The notes under the pieces were generated by a model. It did no database searches and had not been told where the DNA came from. It saw only the letters and a program-made list of their open reading frames with translations. Both the position numbers and the translations under genes were made by a program. From NCBI RefSeq assembly GCF_000820705.1, contig NZ_CCXI01000141.1, forward strand, positions 29,156-93,155: a stretch of 64,000 nt of DNA. Reading direction: 5' to 3'. Numbering within the stretch: the stretch's first letter is position 1; every line of letters begins with the position of its first letter. Below, one piece after another: positions 8,183 through 18,036 of the stretch. This DNA is from Clostridium polynesiense. Lineage in GTDB: Bacteria; Bacillota; Clostridia; Clostridiales; Clostridiaceae.

Positions 8183-9112
8183 TTATTTAAATTCTTCAGG
8201 ATGAATTATTTTAGCTAAAGCTTCTACTCCTTCTGCTAACCTTGGTCCCTGTCTATCCAGAAGATTGTTATCTATAACAAAGACTTTATTATTTTTAACA
8301 GCATTTAAATCTTTATAACCCTCTGTAGTTAAGAATTCTGCCTTAAAATACTCAGGAAGTATTATTATTTCAGGATTCTTTTCAATGAGCTTTTCTTTGC
8401 TGTACTTCCAGCCTGTAGTATCTTTAGCAATGTTATCTCCGCCAGCCATGGTAATCATCTGATGTATATAGGTTTCTCCGGTACTTGTAAAATCCCCGCC
8501 ATTTCCAAAGCCTACTACGTAATAAACGGATGGAGCCTTCTTATCTTTAACCTTTTCGTTAACCTTTTGAACCTTTTCCTTGATTCCTTTAACTACTTCA
8601 TCGGATTTTTCAGAAGCATTTAATATTTTTCCTAAAGTATTCATAGATTCATATACACCGTCAAATTTATCATCACTATATAATGATACTACTTTTATAC
8701 CTAATTCCTGAAACTTTTTAGCCACATCTTCTTTAAAATGAGTTGAAGCTATTACTAAATCAGGTTTTAATTCAACTATTTTTTCTATATCAGGCTTTTG
8801 AAGTGTTCCAATGTCCTGAACTTTTTTTGCTTCTTCAGGGAAGTCGCAGTATGTAGTTCTTCCTACAAGTTTATCGCCTTTTCCTAAAGCAAAGATCATT
8901 TCTGTTATATTAGGTGCTACAGATACAATTTTCTCAGGCTCCTTTTCTATTTTAATCTCAGTTCCCCTTGAATCCTTTATGGTTAAAGGATAGGAAGCTG
9001 CAGGCTTATTATTATCCTTTGGAGCTTCTGCAGGCTTAGTGCCGCAGGCAGATAATAATAACGTAAAAATTAATGAAAAAGTAATTATTAAATTCTTGCT
9101 GATTCTTTTCAT
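8183..9112 (-). CDS. btuF: cobalamin/corrinoid-binding lipoprotein
   Basis: The 309-residue protein starts with a lipoprotein signal ending in the lipobox LLSAC (Cys about 22), followed by a low-complexity linker rich in Pro, Ala and Lys. The rest is a class III periplasmic-binding fold, with EKIVSVAPNITEMIFALG and the usual GDKLVGRTTYCDFP. These proteins capture vitamin B12, haem or siderophores at the cell surface. The riboswitch operon points to corrinoids. A good ribosome site (AAAGGAGATTAA) precedes the ATG. It follows cobT by 41 bases. Confidence 0.88.
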   Translation of the reverse strand: MKRISKNLIITFSLIFTLLLSACGTKPAEAPKDNNKPAASYPLTIKDSRGTEIKIEKEPEKIVSVAPNITEMIFALGKGDKLVGRTTYCDFPEEAKKVQDIGTLQKPDIEKIVELKPDLVIASTHFKEDVAKKFQELGIKVVSLYSDDKFDGVYESMNTLGKILNASEKSDEVVKGIKEKVQKVNEKVKDKKAPSVYYVVGFGNGGDFTSTGETYIHQMITMAGGDNIAKDTTGWKYSKEKLIEKNPEIIILPEYFKAEFLTTEGYKDLNAVKNNKVFVIDNNLLDRQGPRLAEGVEALAKIIHPEEFK

Positions 9113-9153
9113 GATTTAATCTCCTTTATTAATATATTTTTATATAAAATTTT

Positions 9154-10242
9154 TTATATCATTGACTTATCCCTTATATCCACCAGTTTTTCTGATTCCT
9201 CTTCCTGAATTCCTACTTCATTAAAGGATGCCATATGACCTGTCATATATAAAGCCGCCTCGATAATATTAAAAGCTAAGGGGCATCCGCTTCCTTCTCC
9301 AAGTCTCATATTTAAATCCAGCATCGGTGTCATTTTAATTTCTTTAAACAAGCTTTCTACAGCAATTTCTTCTGATTTATGAGATGCAAACATATAATCA
9401 AGAACTTCTTCTTTTAATTTGTAAGCACACAAGGCTGCTGCTCCTGAGATCAATCCATCTATTACTATAGCAACTTTATTTTTCGCTGCTCCCAAAAAGC
9501 ATCCGCACATTCCTGCTATGTCCAAGCCTCCCACCTTTGATAAAACATCTATAACATCATTTTTATCAGGCTTATTAATATCAAGGCTCCTTTGTATAAC
9601 CTCCATTTTGTTTTGGAACTGTTGAAGTGTAAGACCTGCTCCCATTCCAACTACGTCTTCAACCTTTAAATCTAAAAGTGAAGCAATAACCGCTGCACTG
9701 CTGGAGGTATTTCCAATCCCCATCTCTCCGGTTCCTATGAGGTCATACCCCTCCTTTACCAGATTATCCACTATTTCAATACCTGCTTCTATTGCTTTAA
9801 TAGCCTCTTCCCTGCTCATTGCAGGGCCTATGCTCATATTCTTAGTACCCTTCATTATTTTTCTTGAAATTATTTTAGGATGGTTTATTTCATCCTTCAC
9901 TCCGATATCCACTATAGTGAGGTCGGCTCCTGCAAATTCTGCAAGCACTCCTACCCCTGTAGTCATTTTAGGGAAGCAGTAAGTCATAAGTGTAGTTATA
10001 CTCTGAGGGGCTGCACTTACACCTTCATCACAAACTCCGTTGTCTGCACACATTACCACCACTGTTTTCTTGTTAACCTTATTTATAGTCTTACCTGTAA
10101 TACCTGCAAACTTCGCCCCTATCTCCTCCAGCTTTCCAAGGCTTCCAATGGGTTTTGCCAGGTTATCTATGTGCTGCTTTGCTTTCATTACAGCTTCTTT
10201 GTCTGAATGTGTAATTTCTTTTAAGGTTTCATCTAAAAGCAT
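9154..10242 (-). CDS. cobT: nicotinate-nucleotide--dimethylbenzimidazole phosphoribosyltransferase
   Basis: CobT activates the lower ligand base of cobalamin by transferring ribose phosphate from nicotinate mononucleotide, giving alpha-ribazole phosphate. The 362-residue length is normal. Family segments are DNLAKPIGSLGKLE near residue 27, VVMCADNGVCDEGVS, GEMGIGNTSSSAAV and the C-terminal RLGEGSGCPLAF, which carries the conserved catalytic-region glutamate. It lies between cobD and btuF in the riboswitch operon. Its product is dephosphorylated by CobC and joined to the corrin ring by CobS, both encoded just upstream. Confidence 0.95.
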   Translation of the reverse strand: MLLDETLKEITHSDKEAVMKAKQHIDNLAKPIGSLGKLEEIGAKFAGITGKTINKVNKKTVVVMCADNGVCDEGVSAAPQSITTLMTYCFPKMTTGVGVLAEFAGADLTIVDIGVKDEINHPKIISRKIMKGTKNMSIGPAMSREEAIKAIEAGIEIVDNLVKEGYDLIGTGEMGIGNTSSSAAVIASLLDLKVEDVVGMGAGLTLQQFQNKMEVIQRSLDINKPDKNDVIDVLSKVGGLDIAGMCGCFLGAAKNKVAIVIDGLISGAAALCAYKLKEEVLDYMFASHKSEEIAVESLFKEIKMTPMLDLNMRLGEGSGCPLAFNIIEAALYMTGHMASFNEVGIQEEESEKLVDIRDKSMI

Positions 10243-10265
10243 AATTTATATCTCCTTTTATAATT

Positions 10266-11333
10266 TTATATAAAGTTATTTAACGCATTAATGAGTTTAT
10301 AATTTTTCTCCCTGTCTTTAACGGCAATTCTTATAAATCTGGAATCAAGACCTTTATAGCTTCTGCATCTCCTTATCAATATTCCTTCCTTCAGGCATTT
10401 TTGAAAAATGTCTTCATCCGTTGAACCCTTAAGCTTAATTAAAAGATAATTTGCCCGGCTTTTATATACCTTTTCTATATATGGAATTTTTTGAAGCTCA
10501 GTACTTAGATAGCCTCTTTCCTCTTGAATAAGCTCAACGGTTTTTTACTTATATTCCTTATCTTTAAATATGTATTTCAAAGCACCCTCTGCAAAGGAAT
10601 TAACATTCCAGGGAAGCTGTTTTTTTCTTATTTCTTCTGCGGCACCACTATTGCTCATAACTGCATATCCAAATCTTATTCCCGGAAGAGCAAAAAACTT
10701 AGTTACAGCTCTTATAACTATTAGGCAGGAATATTCCATGGCTTCCTTTAAAAAGCTGTTTTCACTGCAGCCTGTAAACTCTATAAAAGCTTCATCTATT
10801 ATTATGAGCTTACTGTTTTTCTCACAGTAATCCAAAATATCCGAAAAAGCCTTTTTATTTATAATTCCTCCATTAGGATTGTTTGGATTACCTATTATAA
10901 GGCCCTGACACTGTTTCATACTTTCTAAAATATCCTTATAATCGTATTCCATATCAGCGGTTAAATAGCTGTATTTCACCTCTACATGATGCTTTAATGC
11001 AGAACCTTCGTACTCACCAAAGGAAGGAACTGCTATACATAGCTTTTTTATAAGAGATAAAGAAAGGTCTATAAGCTCCGCAGCTCCATTGCCTAAAAGT
11101 ATTTCCTCTCCCTCTTGGGGAAGATTCAGGTATTCTGACAGCCTTTTCTTGGATTCCCGATATTTAAGATCAGGATAATTCACTGCTTCCTCTAATATTT
11201 TATGGATATTATCCTTAAATTCCTGAGGAATTCCCAAAGGATTAATATTGGAGCTGAAGTCTAAAAGCTCTCTGCCCTTAAGCCTTCCCTCACTGTATAT
11301 ATCCCCTCCATGCTCTATTATGGTTTTTTCCAT
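10266..11333 (-). pseudogene. cobD: L-threonine-O-3-phosphate decarboxylase, interrupted by an in-frame TAA
   Basis: CobD is a PLP enzyme that makes aminopropanol phosphate for the nucleotide loop of cobalamin. The N-terminal 262 residues include SSNINPLGIP, GNPNNPNGG and the PLP lysine in VTKFFALPGIRFGY. The frame then meets a TAA at 10545-10547. The same frame continues uninterrupted for about 91 more codons with normal CobD C-terminal sequence (TVELIQEERGYL, SRANYLLIKL, ILIRRCRSYKGL) to a stop at 10266-10268. A single base change, for example GAA to TAA, explains it. It is either a recent nonsense mutation or a sequence error; total length with the stop repaired is 355 residues, the family norm. 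Confidence 0.88.
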
Positions 11334-11345
11334 AGTTTTCTCCTT

Positions 11346-12311
11346 TTATAAAATCAAAAATATGAAAGCTTCTGATATTAATAAAAATAAAAGTTCTGTA
11401 ATGAACATCAGCTTATTACTCATTTTTATATCTTGAAGGCTCAGAGGTCTTACAGCATCTCCAAGAGTAGGCTTTTCTACAGGGGTTCCGAAATATATAT
11501 TTGTTCCTCCAAGCTCTATGCCTAAAGCACCGGCTGCAGCTGCTTCAGGATATGCACAATTAGGACTTTTATGATTATTCCTGTCCCTGAGCATAATCTT
11601 AAAACTTTTGAATATACTCCCCCCTATAAAAGGGGCTGAAATACACATTAAAGCACCGGTTACTCTTGATGGGATATAATTAAAAACATCATCTGTCTTG
11701 GCAGGAAAAAACCCCATGTATAAGTATTTATCATTCATATAGCCAAGCATTGAGTCCATGGTATTTACAGCCTTATAGGCCATAGCCAAAGGTGCTCCCC
11801 CTAGCAAGGCATAAAATAATGGTGCTATGACTCCGTCTGAAGCATTTTCCGCTACAGTTTCCACCGCTGCCCTTATTATCGACTTAGAAGAAAGTCCCCT
11901 TGTTTCTCTTCCTACGATGTAAGAAAGCTTTATTCTTGCATCTTCTAGATCTTCTTTAACCAAAGCTCCCTGTACCTTCATGCTTTCCTTATACAGGCTT
12001 TTTGCCGCAAGGACAGTCCAGAGAAATGAAATATTAACCAAGTGAAATAATATCTTATAGGGAAATAATAAATATAAAATTACAAAGGGAATGGAAAAAC
12101 TTAATATAATCATGATGAGAACAATAAAACCTCCATAAGCTTTAAGGGCTTTATTGTCCTTTGCCCTAGCTCTTAATTTATTTTCCAGATTATTTATAAG
12201 CTTTCCCATATATATCACCGGATGAGGAAATCCATAAGGGTCTCCTATAATAAAATCAAGAAGTACAGCAATAAAGGTATCTATTGAGTTACTAATAAAA
12301 AAGCTCTCCAT
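11346..12311 (-). CDS. cbiB: adenosylcobinamide-phosphate synthase
   Basis: CbiB joins adenosylcobyric acid to aminopropanol (phosphate), giving adenosylcobinamide (phosphate). The 321-residue integral membrane protein has the family opening FIIGDPYGFPHPVIYMG near residue 19, the segment GRETRGLSSKSIIRAAVET, and the sequence NTMDSMLGYMNDKY typical of CbiB. Several hydrophobic segments are visible. It overlaps the end of cobQ by one base and is followed after 12 bases by cobD, which would supply its aminopropanol phosphate. Confidence 0.95.
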   Translation of the reverse strand: MESFFISNSIDTFIAVLLDFIIGDPYGFPHPVIYMGKLINNLENKLRARAKDNKALKAYGGFIVLIMIILSFSIPFVILYLLFPYKILFHLVNISFLWTVLAAKSLYKESMKVQGALVKEDLEDARIKLSYIVGRETRGLSSKSIIRAAVETVAENASDGVIAPLFYALLGGAPLAMAYKAVNTMDSMLGYMNDKYLYMGFFPAKTDDVFNYIPSRVTGALMCISAPFIGGSIFKSFKIMLRDRNNHKSPNCAYPEAAAAGALGIELGGTNIYFGTPVEKPTLGDAVRPLSLQDIKMSNKLMFITELLFLLISEAFIFLIL

Positions 12312-13801
12312 TATTTAATACCCATAATTCCGTAAATAGCATCTATATCCACATTTTCCCTCACTATGTCCGCTAATTTATTTATTTCATCATCTCTTAT
12401 ACTTTCATAAGGCTTAGATGCTTTCAGCTTTAATCCTTTATCTTTTCTTATTCTGTTCAATATATATTCCCTAAAATCTGTAGAATCAAATATTCCATGG
12501 ATGTAGCTTCCTATGACATTTCCTCTTTCATTAAAGGTGCCATCGCTTTTAAGCTCACCGCTGCTGCCTCCCTTAATTTCACTTAAGGTGATAAAATTCC
12601 TTAAGCCAGGCTCCTTTATGGTAGTTCCCATATGGATTTCATAACCATATATTCTTCCACTGCTGCCCATATGGCTAAATTCACCCTTTACTCTGGTCAT
12701 CACCTTTTCTGCCTCTAAAGCGGTAGTGATATTCAGTAAGCCCAGACCTTCTATGGATATATTGCTGCTTTCCACCTTTAAAGGGTCCTCTATTGTCCTT
12801 CCAAGCATTTGGTATCCACCACATATACCTATGATAAAACCGCTGGAGGAATATGACTTTATCTTCTCCTCTAAGCCGGCATTTCTTATGGTAATTAAGT
12901 CCGCAATGGTATTTTTGCTTCCGGGGATTATAAGCAAATCAGGCTTTCCAAACTCCTCTTTTGTATAAATAAATCTTACGCTGACATCCTCCTCAGTTCT
13001 CAAAGCATCTACATCGGTAAAATTTGATATATGAGGAAGCATAAGCACGGCTATATCTATAGGGGCATTTACCCTTCTGTTAATCTCCATCCTTGAGCCG
13101 TCTTCATCCTCCAATATATGAGTAAAATAAGGAACTACCCCTAGGCAGGGGGTTTGTATTATGTCCTCTATACTGTCAATTCCCGGCTGAAGAAGCTTTT
13201 TGTCACCTCGAAACTTATTTATAATCGTTCCCTTTACCCTGGCTTTTTCTTCTTGATTTAAAAGCAGCATAGTTCCTGCCAATGCTGCAAAAACCCCTCC
13301 CTTATCGATATCTCCTACCAATAATACCGGTGCATCTATAAGGTCAGCCAAGCCCATATTAACAATATCCTTATCCCTTAAATTAATTTCTGCCGGACTT
13401 CCTGCTCCCTCTATAACTATTATGTCAAAGCTTTTTTCCAGTTCCTGAAACTGTCCTTTGAGCATTTCTTTAAACTGAGGTTTAAGATTGTGATATTCCT
13501 CTGCATTATAGTTTCCATATACCTTTCCATTGACAATAACCTGACTTTTGGTATCTGAGGAGGGCTTTAACAAAATAGGATTCATATAAGACTGCGGCTC
13601 TAATCCTGCAGCATAAGCCTGAAGCACTTGAGCCCTGCCCATTTCCTTTCCGTCCAGGGTTATATAGGAGTTAAGAGACATATTTTGAGATTTATACGGA
13701 CATACACTGTAACCATCCTGCATAAATATCCTGCATAACGCTGCGGTTAAGAGACTTTTCCCCACTGAGGAGGCGGTACCTTGTATCATTATCTTAGCCA
13801 T
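12311..13801 (-). CDS. cobQ: cobyric acid synthase
   Basis: CobQ (CbiP) amidates four side chains of adenosylcobyrinic acid a,c-diamide with glutamine and ATP. The 496-residue protein starts with a P-loop-like [11 protein letters not shown] in the N-terminal dethiobiotin-synthetase-like domain, has [13 protein letters not shown] and ends in a class I glutamine amidotransferase domain with the catalytic cysteine in [10 protein letters not shown]. It is the first gene after the cobalamin riboswitch and its terminator. Because amidation precedes CbiB, the operon can process partly built corrinoids, though ring-building genes are not in the window. Confidence 0.95.
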   Translation of the reverse strand: MAKIMIQGTASSVGKSLLTAALCRIFMQDGYSVCPYKSQNMSLNSYITLDGKEMGRAQVLQAYAAGLEPQSYMNPILLKPSSDTKSQVIVNGKVYGNYNAEEYHNLKPQFKEMLKGQFQELEKSFDIIVIEGAGSPAEINLRDKDIVNMGLADLIDAPVLLVGDIDKGGVFAALAGTMLLLNQEEKARVKGTIINKFRGDKKLLQPGIDSIEDIIQTPCLGVVPYFTHILEDEDGSRMEINRRVNAPIDIAVLMLPHISNFTDVDALRTEEDVSVRFIYTKEEFGKPDLLIIPGSKNTIADLITIRNAGLEEKIKSYSSSGFIIGICGGYQMLGRTIEDPLKVESSNISIEGLGLLNITTALEAEKVMTRVKGEFSHMGSSGRIYGYEIHMGTTIKEPGLRNFITLSEIKGGSSGELKSDGTFNERGNVIGSYIHGIFDSTDFREYILNRIRKDKGLKLKASKPYESIRDDEINKLADIVRENVDIDAIYGIMGIK

Positions 13802-13854
13802 GATATCTCCCCTTATTTTTAATTAGGCAACCATTTTTCAATGAAAATTTCCTT

Positions 13855-13891
13855 CTAAATAAATAAAAGCAGCATGCTTTTAGCACGCTGC
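13855..13891 (-). terminator. riboswitch-controlled intrinsic terminator
   Basis: On the minus strand AGCAGCGTGC pairs with GCATGCTGCT (one G-T pair) and runs into TTTTATTTATTT. It lies between the cobalamin aptamer and cobQ, as expected for a transcriptional off-switch. Confidence 0.85.
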
Positions 13892-13993
13892 TATTAGAAT
13901 TCTAAATACAATAATAACTATCAATATCTAGATGAAAGCAGAAATTCTCCGCTTTATTCTAACAGCTTTCCCACCGAAAGCACATTAAAAAAA

Positions 13994-14145
13994 ATTCTCA
14001 ACAGGCAGGTCTCCTGGCTTATGATTCATCCTTCCCTTTACCCTTCCTCCACATTAAGGAGTGGTTAATTAAAGGTCAGTCATCAAATACAGTAGCGGGG
14101 GCTGCTGCGGGTTCTAACCGCATTCCCTTTTCACCTTTTTAAAAG
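13994..14145 (-). promoter_or_regulatory. cobalamin riboswitch
   Basis: On the minus strand the conserved core is present: AAAAGGGAATGCGG at the 5' side, then GCAGCCCCCGCTACTGTA, and the 3' B12 box AGCCAGGAGACCTGCC. A terminator follows before cobQ. It should shut off the whole cobQ-to-btuD operon when adenosylcobalamin is abundant. Confidence 0.95.
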
Positions 14146-14155
14146 GCACCTGATT

Positions 14156-14213
14156 GGTGCCAGGCACGTGACAAGTGACAAATGAATTTGTCACTTGTCA
14201 CGTGCCTGGCACT
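14156..14213. repeat. palindromic repeat family A, copy 2
   Basis: Perfect inverted repeat with arms of about 27 bases around a 2-base centre at 14184-14185. Each arm carries GTGCCTGGCAC next to GTGACAAGTGACAAAT. On the plus strand it runs into TTTTATTA. It lies between cobS and the cobalamin riboswitch, directly beside the aptamer's 5' side. Confidence 0.85.
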
Positions 14214-14259
14214 TTTATTATAGATTAATATTGGAAATAATTCAATAAAAATAAATCTA

Positions 14260-15009
14260 TTAAATGGAAGAAATTATAATAAGTGCTGTAAGCACTGATA
14301 ATTCGTTTACCGCACCTAAGGAGTCTCCGGTAATTCCATTGATTTTGCTGTTGCATAACGCATTGAAACTCAAGGTTACAGTGATTACCCCTGCGGTTAA
14401 TACCACCGCTTTAATGGGATCTGCTATAAGTGCTACTGCAGCAAAAGGCAGCAGGAAATTAATAATTACCTGCAGTAAACTCACATTGTTTATAAACAAA
14501 TTACCAAGACCTCCGGTCTTTGCAGGTCTGCCAATTAATGAAATCAGAAGCATTGAGGCTCTGCTCAGCATGGGTATAACTATTATCATCAATGAAAGGG
14601 TATTGGAGGCAGCTATGAATTTATAGCTCTCAAACTTTATCAATATATTAATGACAATTCCTATACAGGCAAAGGTTCCTATACGGCTGTCCTTCATAAT
14701 CTCTATTATCTTATCCTTACCTTTTGCAGCAAAATAACCGTCGCAGGTATCTCCGAATCCATCAATATGGAATCCTCCGGTTATAAAAATTTCCGCTAAA
14801 ATGATTAATATGGATATAACGTAGGCTGGAAACAATTTTCTAAATATCAAGTAAAGAAGGTATTGAATACCTCCTACTATTAAACCTATTAAAGCAAAGA
14901 AGCCGGCTCCTCTTCTGAAATCTTCCTTTTGACAGGGAAGTGACCTCTTTACAGGAATCCTCGTTATCATCTGAACCATGAGTAAAAAACTTTCAAAATA
15001 CCTCTTCAT
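14260..15009 (-). CDS. cobS: adenosylcobinamide-GDP ribazoletransferase
   Basis: CobS joins adenosylcobinamide-GDP with alpha-ribazole (or its phosphate) in the membrane, the last ring-loop joining step. The protein has about 249 residues, the family signature GGFHIDGFGDTCDGYFA near residue 80, and several membrane segments. I chose the ATG at 15007-15009 because AGGTGG lies 5 bases upstream. A GTG three codons earlier falls inside that ribosome site. It follows cobU after 9 bases and ends the cobC-cobU-cobS operon. The downstream palindrome at 14156-14213 has no T run in this direction, so the transcript may enter the riboswitch region. Confidence 0.93.
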   Translation of the reverse strand: MKRYFESFLLMVQMITRIPVKRSLPCQKEDFRRGAGFFALIGLIVGGIQYLLYLIFRKLFPAYVISILIILAEIFITGGFHIDGFGDTCDGYFAAKGKDKIIEIMKDSRIGTFACIGIVINILIKFESYKFIAASNTLSLMIIVIPMLSRASMLLISLIGRPAKTGGLGNLFINNVSLLQVIINFLLPFAAVALIADPIKAVVLTAGVITVTLSFNALCNSKINGITGDSLGAVNELSVLTALIIISSI

Positions 15010-15018
15010 AATGTCCAC

Positions 15019-15567
15019 CTACTTAAGCTTCAAAGGGATTCCGCAGGCTGTGAAATATACTTCATCGCTTAATTGTCCTAATACCTGATTAACCCTTCCC
15101 AGAATGTCTGCAAAGATTCTTCCCAGTCTGTATTCCGACACAAGTCCCCAACCCACTTCATTAGTAACTATAATAAGCTTTTTATCGCTGCTTTTTACCG
15201 CTTTTACAAGCTCCATAAACTCAAGGATTATTTCTTCCTCCAATTCTTTAATCTCTTCTCTTGTAATTTTCTCTACATCGGAATATTTATCAAAGATTAA
15301 ATTTGTAACCATGGTTCCGGCACACTCTAATATGATTTTATCCTTATTTAATTTTTCTACCGCTTCTTTAAGGCCTTTATATCCTTCATATGTATCCCAA
15401 TTTGGGTTTCTTGTCTCCCTATGCTTTCTAACCCTTTCCTCCATTTCTCTGTCCACAACCTTGGCAGTAGCTATGTATAATACATCATTACTGCCTCTGA
15501 AGTATTTTTCCGCAAAAGAACTCTTTCCGCTTCTCGTTCCTCCTGTAACTAAAACTATCTTTCCCAT
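15019..15567 (-). CDS. cobU: adenosylcobinamide kinase / adenosylcobinamide-phosphate guanylyltransferase
   Basis: CobU phosphorylates adenosylcobinamide and then transfers GMP to it, giving the GDP-activated form used by CobS. The 182-residue protein begins with the P-loop VTGGTRSGKSSFAE, then has the family segments YIATAKVVDREMEERVRKH and VTNEVGWGLV. The length matches the bifunctional family. A good AGGAGG site precedes the ATG. It sits between cobC and cobS with close spacing. Confidence 0.95.
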   Translation of the reverse strand: MGKIVLVTGGTRSGKSSFAEKYFRGSNDVLYIATAKVVDREMEERVRKHRETRNPNWDTYEGYKGLKEAVEKLNKDKIILECAGTMVTNLIFDKYSDVEKITREEIKELEEEIILEFMELVKAVKSSDKKLIIVTNEVGWGLVSEYRLGRIFADILGRVNQVLGQLSDEVYFTACGIPLKLK

Positions 15568-15600
15568 AAAAACAACCTTTCCTCCTAATAAACCCTGAGC

Positions 15601-16173
15601 TTATATCTTCTCGATGATCCAATTATTATATTCAAAGCTTAATATGCTTAATCCTCCGTTATATGAGGCAAACTTCCAATACAAATCTATATTACCGTCT
15701 AGTATATAGCAGTACATAAGTCTAATTATACCACCATGAGTAACTATGAGTACATTTTCCCCAGGATTATTCTCAAGTTCCTTCATAAAGCTTGTTACCC
15801 TCTCGAAGGCTTGTACAACACTCTCTCCCTGAGGTATTATATACTCCTTCCAGGATTTTTGCCATTCTTCACATTCTTCAGGATATTTCTTTTGTATTTC
15901 ATCATAAGTTTTATTATCAAATATTCCAAAGTTTAGTTCATTAAGCCTTTCATCCTGAATTTTATCCACGGTGCTGCATATTATATCCGCGGTGTCCTTG
16001 CACCGGTGAGTGCAGCTTAAATAAATTTTCTGAAAGGTAGTACCCCTTAAATCCTCTTTTAATTTCTCTGCCTGCTTTATCCCTTTATCTGTGAGCTGCG
16101 CTTCATACAAGCCGCAGTATCTCTTCTCCACATTGCTTATAGTTTCCCCATGTCTTACTAAAAATATCTTCAT
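15601..16173 (-). CDS. cobC: alpha-ribazole phosphatase-like histidine phosphatase
   Basis: This 190-residue protein of the phosphoglycerate mutase/histidine phosphatase superfamily has the catalytic motif LVRHGETISN at residue 5-14 and the second histidine in IVTHGGIIR. In cobalamin synthesis CobC removes the phosphate from alpha-ribazole phosphate made by CobT. The sequence alone would allow another histidine phosphatase; the immediate downstream cobU and cobS decide the assignment. AAAGGGGAATAGTT precedes the ATG. Confidence 0.85.
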   Translation of the reverse strand: MKIFLVRHGETISNVEKRYCGLYEAQLTDKGIKQAEKLKEDLRGTTFQKIYLSCTHRCKDTADIICSTVDKIQDERLNELNFGIFDNKTYDEIQKKYPEECEEWQKSWKEYIIPQGESVVQAFERVTSFMKELENNPGENVLIVTHGGIIRLMYCYILDGNIDLYWKFASYNGGLSILSFEYNNWIIEKI

Positions 16174-16259
16174 AACTATTCCCCTTTAATGTACTCTGTT
16201 TAAATTTATTTTACACTAAATATTAAAAAAATAGACTGAAAGCTACACTTTAATTTATA

Positions 16260-17714
16260 TTATTTCTTCTTCACCCATACGGATAAAGAGCCTCCGTTTA
16301 CGGTAAAACAGCCATTACCTTCTTCATCAATAGTTATAACTTCTTCCCTGTTTCCTAAAAAATCCATCCAGCATTCCCCTGCTCTATGCTTTCCTACATT
16401 CATCACCTTTTCTCCTTCATCACCATTGCTCATTATAACCGCTGCTCCTGAGTCCTCAAATTCCTCCTCCCCCATCCTTACCCATCCAATTACATTGGGA
16501 TGATTCAGATAATCTTCCTGAAGTCCATAAGTGTAGTGCTTTCGAAGCTCCAAAAGCTTATAAAGCATTTCTCTTTTGCCTTCAATAGGCTCCTCTCCTG
16601 ATATTCCATAATAGTCTCCGTAAAATACGCAGGGATACCCATCTTTCCTGAGAAGTATCAGGGCATAAGCTAAGGGTTTGAACCAATCCTCTACCCAGGA
16701 CTCTAAAGACTGTCCAGGCTGTGAATCATGGTTGTCTACAAAGGTTACAGCATGAAGAGGATTATTTTCCACCAATGTACCATTAAAAATAGTGCTGAAA
16801 TCGTAGTTTCTGCCTTCTTCTGCTGCCAGGCAGAAATTATAGTGTAAAGCCACGTCGAATAAATCCAGCCCATAATCCACATTATCTAAATGCTGCTGAA
16901 GAACACCAAGTTCTCCCCTCCAGTATTCTCCCACAGCATAAATTTCTTCTTTTTCAGTATTTTCCCTTACATACTTTAAAAAGTCCTTAATAAACCAATC
17001 ATTTATATGTTTAATGGCATCTAGCCTGAAACCATCCAGATTAAGCTCGTTAACAACCCAGACTCCCCAATTTATGACCTCCTTATAAACCTCCGGATGC
17101 TTATAATCTATATCTGCAAACATCAAATAATCATAATTTCCAAACTCATCGTCTACCTCATCTCCCCAGCCTTTGTTTTCACCTATTATCTTGTATATGG
17201 AGGATTTATCATTTTCAGCATTATAATCCGTACCGGTAAAATGGGTCCAATTCCATTTAAAATCTGAATACTTTTCACCTCTGCCGGAAAAATCAAACTT
17301 TGTCCAACCTTCTATTTCATAAGGCTTACTTAAAACTTCTTCCCTATTGTCTACGGCAACCTCCTGAGCCATAAATCTTTCTGTGCCGTCAGCTCCGGCT
17401 TTATGATTTAAAACAACGTCGAGATAAACCTGAATACCATTATTGTGAAGCTCTTCAATAGCCTCTATAAGCTCTTCTTTTGTTCCGTATTTAGTTCTTA
17501 CAGTTCCCTTTTGATTGAATTCGCCTAAATCATAAAGGTCATATATTCCATACCCTGCATCCTCTTGTGTAAGTGCCTTAGTTGCCGGAGGAATCCAAAC
17601 TGCAGAAACTCCTATTTCCGCTAAATGCTCCGCTTCATTCTTAAGTCCTTTCCAGTGATTACCATCATTAGGTACGTGCCATTCAAAAAATTGAAATAAA
17701 GTGTGATTAGCCAT
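16260..17714 (-). CDS. cytoplasmic alpha-amylase (GH13)
   Basis: The 484-residue enzyme begins MANHTLFQFFEWHVPNDG with no signal peptide, so it should act inside the cell on maltodextrins or glycogen-like glucans. GH13 regions are clear: VYLDVVLNHKAG (region I), the nucleophile aspartate in DGFRLDAIKH, the acid/base glutamate in AVGEYWRGE and the transition-state aspartate in FVDNHDSQ. This matches the AmyS-type enzymes of Bacillus and Clostridium, whose length is near 480-500. It lies upstream of cobC in the same orientation with an 86-base gap; a functional link is unlikely. Confidence 0.93.
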   Translation of the reverse strand: MANHTLFQFFEWHVPNDGNHWKGLKNEAEHLAEIGVSAVWIPPATKALTQEDAGYGIYDLYDLGEFNQKGTVRTKYGTKEELIEAIEELHNNGIQVYLDVVLNHKAGADGTERFMAQEVAVDNREEVLSKPYEIEGWTKFDFSGRGEKYSDFKWNWTHFTGTDYNAENDKSSIYKIIGENKGWGDEVDDEFGNYDYLMFADIDYKHPEVYKEVINWGVWVVNELNLDGFRLDAIKHINDWFIKDFLKYVRENTEKEEIYAVGEYWRGELGVLQQHLDNVDYGLDLFDVALHYNFCLAAEEGRNYDFSTIFNGTLVENNPLHAVTFVDNHDSQPGQSLESWVEDWFKPLAYALILLRKDGYPCVFYGDYYGISGEEPIEGKREMLYKLLELRKHYTYGLQEDYLNHPNVIGWVRMGEEEFEDSGAAVIMSNGDEGEKVMNVGKHRAGECWMDFLGNREEVITIDEEGNGCFTVNGGSLSVWVKKK

Positions 17715-18036
17715 AAATAAACCTCCTTATGAAACAGCGTCACAAAAATAATAGTTTTATAAATGTATGATAAATAAGTTATATGAAATAATCAGCTTCT
17801 TAAATATATTAATTAAGAATAATACCTTATTCTATATCAAAGATGGTTAAAATGGTTAGTTATAATAAAAAATTTACACATGTATAAAAAATGTTACAAT
17901 TTAAAGCCTTAATTTCTTAGATAATTTCCAAATACATTAACAATTCTTTAACTTTGGTTGTTGTAACCTTTTTGTGCTTGTAGAGGAATAACATTTCTCA
18001 TATAATAACATTAATCATTTGAAAAGAGGGGATAGT
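17715..18036. other. divergent promoter region without a recognised gene
   Basis: This AT-rich gap lies between the divergent amylase and DsbA-like genes and should hold both promoters. The amylase ribosome site TAAGGAGGTTTATTT and the DsbA-like site AGAGGGGATAGT lie at its ends. I see no conserved RNA, long repeat or catabolite operator that I can support. Confidence 0.6.
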
